From Desulfuromonadales bacterium (GTDB lineage: Bacteria > Desulfobacterota > Desulfuromonadia > Geobacterales > Pseudopelobacteraceae), in contig JAATGX010000185.1 in assembly GCA_015688915.1 (NCBI GenBank), positions 1 to 24,050 of the forward strand: a stretch of 24,050 nt of DNA, given 5' to 3'. Below, piece by piece: positions 1-9,600 of the stretch. The notes beneath the pieces are model-generated. The model was not told where the DNA came from. It ran no database searches and saw nothing but the letters and a program-made list of their open reading frames with translations. Position 1 is the stretch's first letter, and every line of letters starts with the position of its first letter. Both the position numbers and the translations under genes were made by a program.

Positions 1-174
1 CCGGAGAACGCCACCGGCAACTACGTCAAGGTGGTCCAGCGGATTCCGGTCAAGATCGTCATTGACAACACCTCCGACCCGGAACACCTGCTGCGGGTGG
101 GCATGAGCATCATCCCCACGGTGCTGGTGGAACGGCGTACCATCGATATACTCAGGGACCTGAACCCGTTTTGA
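1..174 (+). CDS. EmrA/HlyD-type membrane fusion protein, C-terminal end (partial)
   Basis: The first 57 codons read in frame 1 to a TGA at 172-174 and give the tail of a periplasmic adaptor protein. The segment contains NATGNYVKVVQRIPVKI, the conserved C-terminal beta-barrel motif of the EmrA/HlyD family, followed by a GMS-type strand. These proteins are anchored in the inner membrane and link a permease to an outer-membrane channel in multidrug efflux. The permease gene follows after 46 bases, so the pair is almost certainly one operon. The start lies outside the window. Confidence 0.85.
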   Translation, partial: PENATGNYVKVVQRIPVKIVIDNTSDPEHLLRVGMSIIPTVLVERRTIDILRDLNPF

Positions 175-184
175 TTGAACTCCA

Positions 185-207
185 GGGGCGAATCCGGGAT
201 TAGCCCC
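185..207 (+). other. Intercistronic hairpin before the permease start
   Basis: GGGGC at 185-189 pairs with GCCCC at 203-207, and AAT pairs with ATT inside. It sits 13 bases before the permease ATG, where a Shine-Dalgarno would normally lie, and no good AGGAGG is visible there. It may tune translation or mRNA stability between the two cistrons; this is inference. Confidence 0.3.
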
Positions 208-220
208 TCCCTTAGGCGCC

Positions 221-1783
221 ATGTCGACATCAGAAGATAAAAACATCAATAAATGGCTGATCACCGTTACGGTCATGCTCCCCGCCATCATGGAGATCAT
301 CGACACCTCGGTGGCCAACGTGGCCCTGCCCCACATGCAGGGGAGCCTCAACGCCGGCACCGACGAGGTCACCTGGGTGCTGACCTCCTACCTGGTGTCC
401 AACGCCGTGGTGCTCCCCATGACCGGCTGGCTGGCCCGGGTCTTTGGCCGCAAACGTTTCCTCATGACCTGCATCGCGTTGTTCACCCTGGCGTCCCTGC
501 TGTGCGGGGCGGCTCCCAACCTGGCGATGCTGATCTTTTTCCGCATACTGCAAGGGGCGGCCGGCGGTGCGCTGATCCCCATGAGCCAGGCCATCATGAT
601 GGAGACGTTTCCTCCCCACCAGCGGGGCATGGCCATGGCCATCTTCGGCATCGGCGCCATGACCGGCCCCATCGTGGGACCGGCCCTGGGAGGCTGGATC
701 ACCGATAACCTGAACTGGCGCTGGATCTTCTACATCAACCTGCCCGTGGGCATCATCGCCTTCATCATGTGCGGTTTTTTCATCTTTGATCCGGCGTATC
801 TCAAACGGAGCGGAGCACGGATCGACATTGATTACTGGGGGCTGTTTCTGCTTACCGTCGGCATGGGGTCGTTGCAGATGGTGCTGGACAAGGGGCAGCA
901 GGATGACTGGTTCAGTTCCAACTTCATCATCACCTTCAGCGTGGTCACCGTAGTCTCACTGATAGCGCTGGTCTGGGTCGAACTGACCCACGAGCACCCC
1001 ATCATCAACCTGCGCCTGTTCAAAAACGTCTCCTTCTCGGCCGGCAATTTCATCATGTTCGTGGTCGGCTTCTGTCTCTACAGTTCCATCATGCTGATCC
1101 CGCTTTTCCTCCAGACCCTGATGGGCTACTCGGCCACCGACGCCGGCATGGTCATGGCCCCCGGCGGCGTGGCCACCCTGATCACCATGCCGTTCGTGGG
1201 CGCGGCCCTGGCCAAGCGTGACGGCCGCAAGATCGTATTTTTCGGGCTTCTGATCGGAGCTTCCGCCATGTTCATCATGCAGGGGCTCAACCTGCAAGGG
1301 TCTTTCTGGAGCTATACCTGGCCACGCATCGTATTGGGTTTTGGACTGGCCATGATTTTCGTGCCCCTGACAACCGTCACCCTTGCCACCATCCCCAGGC
1401 AGGAGATGGGGAACGCCACCGGCATGTTCAACCTGCTGCGCAATATCGGCGGCAGCGTCGGCATTGCCATCTCCGCCACCCTGCTGGCACGCTATGAGCA
1501 ATTCTACCAGACCAACCTCGTGGCCCACATCACCCCCTATAACAACGCCTGGCAGATGAGCTACGCCGGACTCAAGCAGACGCTGGTGACGAAAGGGATC
1601 AACGCGGCCCAGGCCGACCAGACCGCCCTGGGCATGGTGTACGGCATGGTGAGGCGCCAGGCCAGCTCCCTGGCCTTCAACCGCATCTTTTTCGTCATCG
1701 GCCTCGCCTTCCTCTTCATCCTGCCGCTCCTGCTGCTCCTCAAGCGCACCACCCACCAGGATGGCGGCGGCATGGGGCACTGA
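221..1783 (+). CDS. EmrB/QacA-family (DHA2) drug efflux permease, MFS
   Basis: A 520-residue inner-membrane protein of the 14-helix DHA2 branch of the major facilitator superfamily, expected to export hydrophobic drugs or organic acids using the proton gradient. Near residues 25-36 it has the helix-1 motif IIDTSVANVALP typical of EmrB. A motif-A-like loop (GWLARVFGRKRF) follows helix 2, and motif C (GAMTGPIVGPALGGW) lies near residues 146-160. Length matches the family (about 510-530). The preceding adaptor fragment supports a two-part EmrAB-like pump; an outer-membrane partner would lie upstream, outside the window. The substrate cannot be told from sequence. A strong terminator follows 20 bases after the stop. 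Confidence 0.9.
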   Translation: MSTSEDKNINKWLITVTVMLPAIMEIIDTSVANVALPHMQGSLNAGTDEVTWVLTSYLVSNAVVLPMTGWLARVFGRKRFLMTCIALFTLASLLCGAAPNLAMLIFFRILQGAAGGALIPMSQAIMMETFPPHQRGMAMAIFGIGAMTGPIVGPALGGWITDNLNWRWIFYINLPVGIIAFIMCGFFIFDPAYLKRSGARIDIDYWGLFLLTVGMGSLQMVLDKGQQDDWFSSNFIITFSVVTVVSLIALVWVELTHEHPIINLRLFKNVSFSAGNFIMFVVGFCLYSSIMLIPLFLQTLMGYSATDAGMVMAPGGVATLITMPFVGAALAKRDGRKIVFFGLLIGASAMFIMQGLNLQGSFWSYTWPRIVLGFGLAMIFVPLTTVTLATIPRQEMGNATGMFNLLRNIGGSVGIAISATLLARYEQFYQTNLVAHITPYNNAWQMSYAGLKQTLVTKGINAAQADQTALGMVYGMVRRQASSLAFNRIFFVIGLAFLFILPLLLLLKRTTHQDGGGMGH

Positions 1784-1803
1784 AACCGGTTACCTTTCCC
1801 ACG

Positions 1804-1835
1804 AAAAAAGCCGCCCGTTACCGGGCGGCTTTTTT
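1804..1835. terminator. Bidirectional rho-independent terminator
   Basis: GCCGCCCG (1810-1817) pairs perfectly with CGGGCGGC (1822-1829) around a 4-base loop. The stem is flanked by an A run on the left and a T run on the right, so it can stop both the efflux operon and the converging MFS gene. Confidence 0.92.
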
Positions 1836-1863
1836 ATGGCGTTCAGGGTGTTGCGGCTCGTTA

Positions 1864-3120
1864 TCAGAGATATTCCTCGAAATAATCCAGATCCTTGTGA
1901 AAGGTCTCCTGCAAGCGCCACAGGGAAAAGAGCGCCACCACCATGCAGAGCGCTCCGACGCACAGGGCCCCGGACTGGATGCCCAGCGGCTTGCGCAGCA
2001 ACTGGAACAGCAGGGTGATGGGGACGGTCATGCCGCGCACGAAGTTGGGCACGGTGGTGGCCACGGTGGCACGCAGGTTGGTGCCGAACTGCTCGGCGGC
2101 CACGGTGACGAAGATGGCCCAGTAGCCGATACCGAAGCCGAGCAGGCAGCAGATGCCGTAGAAGACGGCGGCACTGACTCCCGTGCCCAGGAAATAGACC
2201 GCGATGGCGACAACGGTGATGCCCAGGAAGATCAGCACCACCTTGCGCCGGCTTTGGAGGAGTTGACTCAGCGCACCGCTGGCGAAATCGCCGAACACCA
2301 ACCCCAGGTAGCAGAACATGACGCTATTCCCGGCTCCGACCGTTCCCTGGACGTTCAGAACCTTGGCGAACTCGGGGGAAAAGGTGATCAGAACCCCCAC
2401 CACGAACCAGGAGGGGAGGCCGATCATGATCGAGTGCAGAAAACGCCCGAAACGATCCCGGCTGGTGAAGAGCGACAGGAAGTTGCCGCGCTGTAGCTTG
2501 CGCATCTCCATCCCTCTGAACATGCCGGATTCCGACACTCCCAACCGCAACAAGAGGAGCAGCAGCCCCAGGATACCGCCGATCACGAAGGCGGTGCGCC
2601 AGTCAAATGCCTTGGCGACGAAATTGGCCAGAATGGCCCCGGAAACACCGACCGAGGCCACGATCATGGTTCCGTAACCGCGCATGCTTTTATGCAGCAC
2701 CTCGCTGACCAGGGTAATTCCTGCGCCCAACTCGCCCGCCAGACCGACACCGGCGATAAAACGGAGCGCCGCATAGGCCTCGATGGAGGTCACCATGGCA
2801 TTGGCCAGGTTGGCGATGGAATAGAGGAAGATCGAACCGAACATGATCTTCAGACGCCCCTTGCGGTCTCCCAGTACCCCCCACAGGATGCCGCCCAGCA
2901 ACATGCCGACCATCTGCATGTTGAGCAGCATGACCCCCTTGTCGATCAACTCCTGGCCGGAAATGCCGATCCCCTTCAGGCTCGGCACGCGCACGATGCT
3001 GAACAGCACCAGATCGTAGATATCAACGAAATACCCCAGGGCCGCCACAATGACCGGCAGGCTGAACACGGTCATCAACGTCCCCCGGGCGGCGTGGCTT
3101 CCCACGGCGTCCTCAGTCAT
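1864..3120 (-). CDS. MFS transporter, metabolite:H+ symporter-like
   Basis: A 418-residue polytopic protein with about 12 predicted helices. The helix 2-3 loop (GDRKGRLK, near residues 84-91) is MFS motif A, and FIAGVGLAGELGAGITLVSE (near residues 121-140) resembles helix 4 of the sugar and organic-acid symporter families (proline/betaine, shikimate, sialate types). The GELGAG stretch is usual in metabolite:H+ symporters rather than drug pumps. The ATG is preceded by AAGGAGG seven bases upstream, which fixes the start. It stands alone and converges on the EmrB gene across a shared terminator. The substrate is not determinable; a carboxylate is my guess only. Confidence 0.85.
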   Translation of the reverse strand: MTEDAVGSHAARGTLMTVFSLPVIVAALGYFVDIYDLVLFSIVRVPSLKGIGISGQELIDKGVMLLNMQMVGMLLGGILWGVLGDRKGRLKIMFGSIFLYSIANLANAMVTSIEAYAALRFIAGVGLAGELGAGITLVSEVLHKSMRGYGTMIVASVGVSGAILANFVAKAFDWRTAFVIGGILGLLLLLLRLGVSESGMFRGMEMRKLQRGNFLSLFTSRDRFGRFLHSIMIGLPSWFVVGVLITFSPEFAKVLNVQGTVGAGNSVMFCYLGLVFGDFASGALSQLLQSRRKVVLIFLGITVVAIAVYFLGTGVSAAVFYGICCLLGFGIGYWAIFVTVAAEQFGTNLRATVATTVPNFVRGMTVPITLLFQLLRKPLGIQSGALCVGALCMVVALFSLWRLQETFHKDLDYFEEYL

Positions 3121-3220
3121 GGGGCCTCCTTCACGCGGTATGGAAACTATTTCAGATCGTCCTTCTGCATGAATATGGCGTCCCTCTTGTGCTTTTCAGT
3201 TGCAAGTGCTCCTGATCGGC

Positions 3221-3251
3221 AAAAAAAAGAGCCAAGGGAAAACCCTGGCTC
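3221..3251 (-). terminator. Rho-independent terminator of the FN3 lipoprotein gene
   Basis: Read on the minus strand, GAGCC-AGGG pairs with CCCTTGGCTC (one bulged base) around a TTTT loop and is followed by eight T. It begins 27 bases after the stop of the lipoprotein gene. Confidence 0.85.
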
Positions 3252-3277
3252 CTGGGGGGTCCGGATACCGGTCACCT

Positions 3278-3910
3278 TCAGAACAGTACCGATACTTCGT
3301 TGGAAGCCTGGGATTGTTCGGTACCACTCGAATCCACGGACGTTACCTGATAGAAATAGGTGACACCGGATGTAAACCCGGAGCCATCGGTGAAGATGGT
3401 CGTAGGCGAGGTGACGGCGACGACGTTTGCTACTTTTGTTTTGTTCGTGATCAGTGAGGATGTGGTGCCCCGGTACACATTGTAACTGGCGGCACTCCCC
3501 ACAGTGTTCCAGATCAGGGTAATCTGGGAACCGTTTTTCGAACCCTGCAGATTGAACAAGCCGCCCGATTGCGACTGGGACACGGCATTGACCTCATTGG
3601 ACGGGCTCGACACGCCGTCTGAACTTACGGCGGTTACCTGATAGTAATAGGCGGTCCCCGCTGAAGCCAACGTATCCGTGTACGTTGTCACCGTGATATC
3701 CGACGCCAGCAGTGTTTTCGTAGCAAGGCCTCCCGAGGTTGTGCCCCGGTAGACGGTGTAACTGGTCGCCCCTGAAACAGCGGTCCAACTCAACGTAATC
3801 GGCGAGGTGGAGGTGACCGTCAGACCGGTCGGCGCATCCGGACCGGTGCCGCATCCCGCAACAACAAGCATCATCAGCACCACACCTGTCACCATCATCG
3901 ACTTTATCAT
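3278..3910 (-). CDS. Lipoprotein with two fibronectin type III domains
   Basis: A 210-residue secreted protein. Residues 1-20 are a type II signal peptide ending in the lipobox VVAGC, with Cys20 the lipidation site; the following Gly gives no inner-membrane retention signal, so outer-membrane anchoring is likely. Two tandem FN3-like beta-sandwich repeats follow (about residues 25-115 and 120-210). Each carries the W-x-x-V-x-G-A-x-S-Y-x-V-Y-R-G-T core and a TYFYQVT/AYYYQVT strand. I start at 3910 because GAGGTGG lies just upstream and the signal peptide begins there; an in-frame start 33 bases earlier has no support. FN3 lipoproteins of this size are common in Geobacter; a role in adhesion or carbohydrate binding is possible but unproven. 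Confidence 0.85.
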   Translation of the reverse strand: MIKSMMVTGVVLMMLVVAGCGTGPDAPTGLTVTSTSPITLSWTAVSGATSYTVYRGTTSGGLATKTLLASDITVTTYTDTLASAGTAYYYQVTAVSSDGVSSPSNEVNAVSQSQSGGLFNLQGSKNGSQITLIWNTVGSAASYNVYRGTTSSLITNKTKVANVVAVTSPTTIFTDGSGFTSGVTYFYQVTSVDSSGTEQSQASNEVSVLF

Positions 3911-3991
3911 CGTTCTGCCACCTCGCGTGTAATATGTCCCCAAACAGTAGTGAGCGTCTGAAACAGCAGGACTGCGTACCTGAATTCGCTT

Positions 3992-4019
3992 TATATACCC
4001 AAAACCTTCTCAGGTTCAA
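3992..4019 (-). promoter_or_regulatory. Sigma70-like promoter of the FN3 lipoprotein gene
   Basis: On the minus strand TTGAAC (4014-4019) is followed after 16 bases by TATATA (3992-3997). The predicted leader is about 75 bases. A separate 7-bp hairpin (TTCCCCG 4026-4032 with CGGGGAA 4041-4047) lies just upstream and could be an operator or remnant structure. Confidence 0.5.
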
Positions 4020-4119
4020 ATGTAATTCCCCGATTGACTCCGGGGAACGGCACGAGCAGTCGATATCAATGGAAAGAGATGATGAACCGGGAATGAAACC
4101 GGTTGTTGCTGCTTTCGAC

Positions 4120-4152
4120 AAAAAAACCGAGTACCCGTAACGCGGTACCCGG
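4120..4152 (-). terminator. Terminator after the tRNA genes
   Basis: On the minus strand CCGGGTACC pairs with GGTACTCGG (one G-U pair) across an 8-base loop and is followed by seven T. It begins 12 bases after the CCA end of tRNA-Arg and is the first good terminator downstream of ihfB. Confidence 0.88.
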
Positions 4153-4164
4153 ATGCAATCAAAC

Positions 4165-4241
4165 TGGCGCGCCCGATAGGATTCGAACCTATGGCCTACG
4201 GCTTAGAAGGCCGTTGCTCTATCCAGCTGAGCTACGGGCGC
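4165..4241 (-). tRNA. tRNA-Arg (anticodon TCT)
   Basis: A 77-base cloverleaf with encoded CCA (4167-4165). The acceptor stem GCGCCCG pairs with CGGGCGC and the discriminator base is G. The D arm reads GCTC...GAGC. The anticodon stem ACGGC/GCCGT encloses loop CTTCTAA (anticodon TCT, reading AGA/AGG Arg codons). The T arm ATAGG-TTCGAAT-CCTAT is perfect. It lies 84 bases downstream of tRNA-Leu in the same orientation. Confidence 0.96.
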
Positions 4242-4325
4242 ATATCTCATACAATCTGCTCTAATCCCGAAGAGTTGCATAAAGGGCCGACCATGTCTGG
4301 CCAGCCCCTTTTTCGCTCTGCTGCG

Positions 4326-4412
4326 TGGTGCCCGGAGCCGGAATCGAACCGGCACAGAGTTTCCTCCGAGGGATTTTAAGTCCCTTGCGTCTACCAGTTC
4401 CGCCATCCGGGT
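4326..4412 (-). tRNA. tRNA-Leu (anticodon TAA)
   Basis: An 87-base class II tRNA with encoded CCA. Anticodon stem AGGGA/TCCCT holds loop CTTAAAA (anticodon TAA, reading UUA/UUG). There is a long variable arm, and the T arm GCCGG-TTCGATT-CCGGC is perfect. The acceptor stem is ACCCGGA against TCCGGGC, so the terminal 1:72 pair is an A-C mismatch where a G-C would be expected. The gene begins 32 bases after the ihfB stop with no U-tract terminator between; only a CCATGC-CGC-GCATGG hairpin (4422-4436) lies there. Confidence 0.95.
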
Positions 4413-4444
4413 ATTCGAGCTGCCATGCGCGGCATGGTGCGCAA

Positions 4445-4723
4445 TCAGCAGTTGACCCGCTCCTTGAGTTCCTTGCCGGTCTTGAAAAACGGGGTCTTCT
4501 TGGCGGGAATAGTGACAACCTCGCCGCTCTTGGGGTTGCGCGCCTCACGGCCGGTCCGCTCTCTGATGGTAAAGCTCCCGAACCCGCGGATTTCAACCTT
4601 GTCCCCGGACCTGAGGGCCTCCTCAATGGAATCGAACACGGTATTGACAAGGGTTTCCGAAACCTTCAAATTCAACATTCCGTGCGTCTGCACGACCTTT
4701 TCAATCAATTCACTCTTGGTCAT
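4445..4723 (-). CDS. ihfB: Integration host factor beta-type DNA-bending protein
   Basis: A 92-residue HU/IHF-family protein that bends DNA as a dimer in the nucleoid and helps sigma54 promoters and recombination. The family signature is present: an N-terminal helical pair (MTKSELIEKV...), then VEIRGFGSFTIRERTGREARNPKSGE across the first beta arm (about residues 43-68), with the arm-tip motif R-N-P intact, and KKTPFFKTGKELKE at the C-end. AGGAG lies upstream of the ATG. Placement directly downstream of rpsA (24 bases) is the classic rpsA-ihfB pairing and favours IHF-beta over HU. No terminator separates it from the tRNA genes downstream. Confidence 0.9.
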   Translation of the reverse strand: MTKSELIEKVVQTHGMLNLKVSETLVNTVFDSIEEALRSGDKVEIRGFGSFTIRERTGREARNPKSGEVVTIPAKKTPFFKTGKELKERVNC

Positions 4724-4747
4724 GATGGCTCTCCTGTTGAACGTGCC

Positions 4748-6484
<1,737 letters not shown>

Positions 6485-6544
6485 TAAACCTTACCCCCTG
6501 AACATTTCTTTTACCTGCAGTTTATGCTTCCGTCGTTTTGAAGC

Positions 6545-6550
6545 AGTATA
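6545..6550 (-). promoter_or_regulatory. Possible internal -10 element for rpsA
   Basis: The AT-rich ispH-rpsA gap (89 bases) contains TATACT on the minus strand, 61 bases before the rpsA ATG. No convincing -35 lies at the right spacing (AAATTT is the nearest), so an internal promoter for rpsA is only a possibility. Confidence 0.3.
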
Positions 6551-6573
6551 ATTTATCACATGCTCATAAATTT

Positions 6574-7416
6574 TCAATGGTTTTTATTGAGTTCTTCAAT
6601 ACGGTTCATGACCTCATCGATAATCCATTTGGGCGTGGACGCACCCGCCGTGACGCCTACCCGCTCGACCCCCTCGAACCAGGCCGGATTGATCTCGGCG
6701 GCGGTCTCGATATGGTGGGTACGGGGCTGAAGTTCGGCGCAGACTTCCGCCAACCGGCGGGTGTTGGCGCTGTTGAAGCCGCCCACCACCAGCATGCAGT
6801 CGACCTGGCAGGCCAGTTCCTTGGCCTCTTCCTGGCGCACCGCCGTGGCATCGCAGATGGTGTTGAAGACGCGGATCTCGCCGCCGCGCAGGAGACATTC
6901 GGACACCACGTTCTTCAGGTTCTCGAAGGACTGGGTGGTCTGGGCAACCACGCCGATCTTGTTCATTTTGGGGAGTTGTTTGACCTCTTCCCCCGACCCC
7001 ACCACGAACACCTTGTCGCCGCCGTAGGAAACGATCCCCTGCACCTCGGGGTGATCGGCATCACCGACAACCACGACGCCGTAGCCGGTCTCGGACAGCC
7101 TCTTGACGTGCTCCTGGGCCTTTTTCACAAAAGGACAGGTGGCATCCACGATCTCCAACTGCTTCTGGACCGCCTCATCCATCTCGCTGGCCAGCACGCC
7201 ATGGGAACGGATGATGATCGTGCCGCTGTCCGTCTTGTCCAGGTCCTTTACCACCTTGACCCCCATCTCCTCCAGCTTCTGCACAACCTGGGGGGAATGG
7301 ATGATCGGACCGAGGGTGTAGGTCTTGCTTCCCTTGCCGGCGGCTTCAAATGCCATGTGGGTGGCGCGTTTGACGCCGAAACAGAACCCGGCCCGTTTTG
7401 CAAGGATCACTTTCAT
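6574..7416 (-). CDS. ispH: 4-hydroxy-3-methylbut-2-enyl diphosphate reductase
   Basis: A 280-residue cytosolic iron-sulfur enzyme that performs the last step of the MEP pathway, reducing HMBPP to IPP and DMAPP. The three cluster cysteines are visible: Cys12 in AGFCFGVKRA, Cys94 in DATCPFVKKA and Cys188 in NTICDATAVRQ. Conserved His40, His72 (SHG) and His122 (DHPE) bind the substrate diphosphate. Length is typical for short bacterial LytB. Its ATG overlaps the cmk TGA in the sequence ATGA, indicating translational coupling. A role of LytB homologues in stringent control has been described in other bacteria, but nothing here addresses it. Confidence 0.96.
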   Translation of the reverse strand: MKVILAKRAGFCFGVKRATHMAFEAAGKGSKTYTLGPIIHSPQVVQKLEEMGVKVVKDLDKTDSGTIIIRSHGVLASEMDEAVQKQLEIVDATCPFVKKAQEHVKRLSETGYGVVVVGDADHPEVQGIVSYGGDKVFVVGSGEEVKQLPKMNKIGVVAQTTQSFENLKNVVSECLLRGGEIRVFNTICDATAVRQEEAKELACQVDCMLVVGGFNSANTRRLAEVCAELQPRTHHIETAAEINPAWFEGVERVGVTAGASTPKWIIDEVMNRIEELNKNH

Positions 7417-8114
7417 TTTTCCGTTACCGCCTGACCGATTTTTTCCCGAAAAATGGCTTCCATCCTGTCCAGCACCTCATCGATCCCCTGTCCAGACGAA
7501 TCGATGGGAATGGCGTCCTCGGCCTGCCGGAGCGGTGCCAGGTCCCGCTGGGAATCCTGCTGATCCCGCAACACGACCGCCGCGATAGTCTCTTCCAGCG
7601 TGACCGCCTCTCCTTTGCCGGACAGTTCCAGGAAGCGCCGCCGGCCCCGCTCCTCGGGAGAGGCGGAGAGAAAGAACTTGAGCTCCGCGTCGGGAAATAC
7701 GACCGTACCGATGTCGCGCCCCTCCAGCACCACTCCGCCGTTTTGCCCCATGGCGCGCTGGGAGCGCACCATGGCCTCGCGCACCGGTTTGAGGGCCGAG
7801 ATCCGCGACGTCATCAGGGACATCTCCGGGGTGCGGATACGGTCGGTCACATCCTGGCCGTTGGCCAGGACACGCCGGGTTCCATTGGAGCAATCAAAGC
7901 GTACGTCCACATCCCCGCAAAACCGTTCCACCTGGTCGCTGTCGGCCGGGTCGATGCCGGCCTGGCTGATCAGCCAGGCCACCGCGCGGTACATGGCGCC
8001 GGTATCGATCTGCTTGTAGCCCAGCCGCTTGGCCAGTTGGCTGGTCACCGTGCTCTTACCGGCGCCGGAAGGGCCGTCAATGGCTATGATCAAGCCGCTT
8101 TTGCGTCTGCTCAT
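7413..8114 (-). CDS. cmk: Cytidylate kinase
   Basis: A 233-residue P-loop kinase that phosphorylates CMP and dCMP. The Walker A motif GPSGAGKST is at residues 13-21, the CMP-binding region YKQIDTGAMYRAVAW follows near residues 33-47, and the GRDIGTVVFPDAELKFFLSAS segment and R-G-R-R lid come later, all as in family members (about 220-235 residues). I start at the ATG 8112-8114 (MSRRKSG), since a longer open frame reading back through aroA has no family similarity. It follows the aroA stop by four bases and overlaps ispH by four. Confidence 0.95.
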   Translation of the reverse strand: MSRRKSGLIIAIDGPSGAGKSTVTSQLAKRLGYKQIDTGAMYRAVAWLISQAGIDPADSDQVERFCGDVDVRFDCSNGTRRVLANGQDVTDRIRTPEMSLMTSRISALKPVREAMVRSQRAMGQNGGVVLEGRDIGTVVFPDAELKFFLSASPEERGRRRFLELSGKGEAVTLEETIAAVVLRDQQDSQRDLAPLRQAEDAIPIDSSGQGIDEVLDRMEAIFREKIGQAVTEK

Positions 8115-8118
8115 GGGG

Positions 8119-9408
8119 CTACCTGACCGCGACCTTTTCCAGCAGGGGGAAAAAGGTGGGGAATGAGGTGGCCACACAGTCGATGTCCTGTACGGTGATG
8201 CCGCCGTTCGAGACCAGGGCGGCCACGGACAGGGACATGGCGATACGGTGATCGCCGAAGCTCTCCATCTCGCCCCCACCCAAGCGTTCCACCCCGGTGA
8301 TGTCCATACCGTCATCGCATTCTTCCACCGGCACGCCGAGACGGCGCAGGTTGGCGGCCATGGCGGCAATGCGGTCGGTTTCCTTGACACGCAACTCGCG
8401 GGCCTCCCGTACGGTCGTCGTACCCTCGGCGCAGGCCGCGGCCACGCAGATGGCGGGAAACTCGTCAATGGCCCGCGGCACCAGGGAGCCTGCGATAGAG
8501 ATACCCTTCAGCCGGGAGGAGCGCACCAGCAGATCGGCCACCGGCTCTCCGGAAACCTCCCGCTCGTCCAGCAACTCGATGCTGCCACCCATGGAACGAA
8601 GGATATCGATCACGCCGGTGCGAGTCGGGTTGACCCCCACGTTGCGGATCAGCAGTTCGGAACCGGGGGTGATCAGGGCGGCCACAATGAAGAAGGCCGA
8701 TGACGAGATGTCGCCCGGCACGATGATCTCCTGGGCCTGCAACTCGACGCCCCCCGTGACGGTGACGCCGCTGTTGAATATCTCCAGCGATGCGCCAAAG
8801 AGCCGGAACATGCGCTCGGAATGGTCGCGGGAGAGGCTCGGCTCGCGCACGGATGTCTCGCCCGCGGCATACAGGCCGGCAAACATGATGGCCGATTTCA
8901 CTTGGGCGCTGGAAACGGGCGATTCGTAACCGATGGCGTTCAGGCCGCCGCCATCGATGGCCAGCGGGGCCAGGCTCCCCTGGTTGCGTCCCAGGATGCG
9001 GGCCCCCATGCGGGTCAGCGGGTCCACCACCCGTTTCATGGGCCGTTTGCGCAGGTACTGGTCGCCGGTGAGCACCGAAAAGAACGATTGGCCGGCCAGC
9101 AGCCCGGTCATGAGCCGGATGGTGGTGCCGGAATTGCCGCAGTCGATCACATCCGCCGGTTCCTTGAGCCCCCGCAGCCCCTGGCCGTGAATGGCTATGG
9201 TCTCGCCGTCGTCACTGATCTCTACCCCCATGGCACGAAAGGCATGCATGGTGGCCATGTTGTCCTCGCCCCGCAAAAACCCCTTTACGGTGGTGACGCC
9301 ATTGGCGATGGCGCCCATCATGATAGAGCGATGGGAAATGGATTTGTCGCCCGGAACCGTGATCTCGCCCTTGAGGGACAGTGCCGGTTTGATGGTGATG
9401 GAATTCAC
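8119..9408 (-). CDS. aroA: 3-phosphoshikimate 1-carboxyvinyltransferase (EPSP synthase)
   Basis: A 429-residue cytosolic enzyme joining shikimate-3-phosphate and PEP in aromatic amino acid synthesis; the target of glyphosate. The N-terminal PEP-binding motif PGDKSISHR is at about 18-26, the NSGTT-R loop near 92-98, and the C-terminal half repeats the inside-out alpha/beta fold with RVKETDRI near 346-353 and GDHRIAM near 386-392. Translation begins at GTG with CCGGAG eight bases upstream. The upstream 192-base gap to tyrA holds a long palindromic element. Glyphosate sensitivity class was not assigned. Confidence 0.96.
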   Translation of the reverse strand: MNSITIKPALSLKGEITVPGDKSISHRSIMMGAIANGVTTVKGFLRGEDNMATMHAFRAMGVEISDDGETIAIHGQGLRGLKEPADVIDCGNSGTTIRLMTGLLAGQSFFSVLTGDQYLRKRPMKRVVDPLTRMGARILGRNQGSLAPLAIDGGGLNAIGYESPVSSAQVKSAIMFAGLYAAGETSVREPSLSRDHSERMFRLFGASLEIFNSGVTVTGGVELQAQEIIVPGDISSSAFFIVAALITPGSELLIRNVGVNPTRTGVIDILRSMGGSIELLDEREVSGEPVADLLVRSSRLKGISIAGSLVPRAIDEFPAICVAAACAEGTTTVREARELRVKETDRIAAMAANLRRLGVPVEECDDGMDITGVERLGGGEMESFGDHRIAMSLSVAALVSNGGITVQDIDCVATSFPTFFPLLEKVAVR

Positions 9409-9434
9409 GTTAATACTCCGGAAGAATCAATTTT

Positions 9435-9589
9435 TGCCACAGAGGCACGGAGAACGTCAAAGGCAGAAGCAAGAGGGAAAACAAAAAAATCAAAGGCTTT
9501 GCGGTGAAACCCGAAGATGTTTCTTGCCTTCGGTTTTTACCCTCAAAAAAAGATTTTGCCTTTCTCTGCGTCTCTGTGTCTCCGTGGCA
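9435..9589. repeat. Long imperfect palindromic element (CACAGAG-type repeat)
   Basis: The ends are TGCCACAGAGGCACGGAG (from 9435) and, inverted, CTCTGTGTCTCCGTGGCA (to 9589). Nested inside, AAAGGCA pairs with TGCCTTT, GAGGGAAAA faces TTTTTACCCTC, and AAACCCGAAG faces CTTCGGTTT. The whole 155 bases could fold into one long hairpin. GCCACAGAG/CTCTGTGGC-ended repeats are familiar to me as dispersed non-coding elements in several environmental bacteria. The element sits between tyrA and aroA within the operon and contains no supported gene. Confidence 0.75.
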
Positions 9590-9600
9590 GAGGTAATCCG

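Noticed and set aside
3911..4119. Possible c-di-GMP (GEMM) riboswitch upstream of the FN3 lipoprotein
   Set aside because: Considered because such riboswitches are common in Geobacter, but neither the conserved core nor the tetraloop-receptor pattern is present; only a promoter and one 7-bp hairpin are visible.
4282..4315. GC-rich hairpin followed by TTTTT on the plus strand between the tRNA genes
   Set aside because: There is no plus-strand gene for it to terminate, and on the tRNA strand it lacks a T run.
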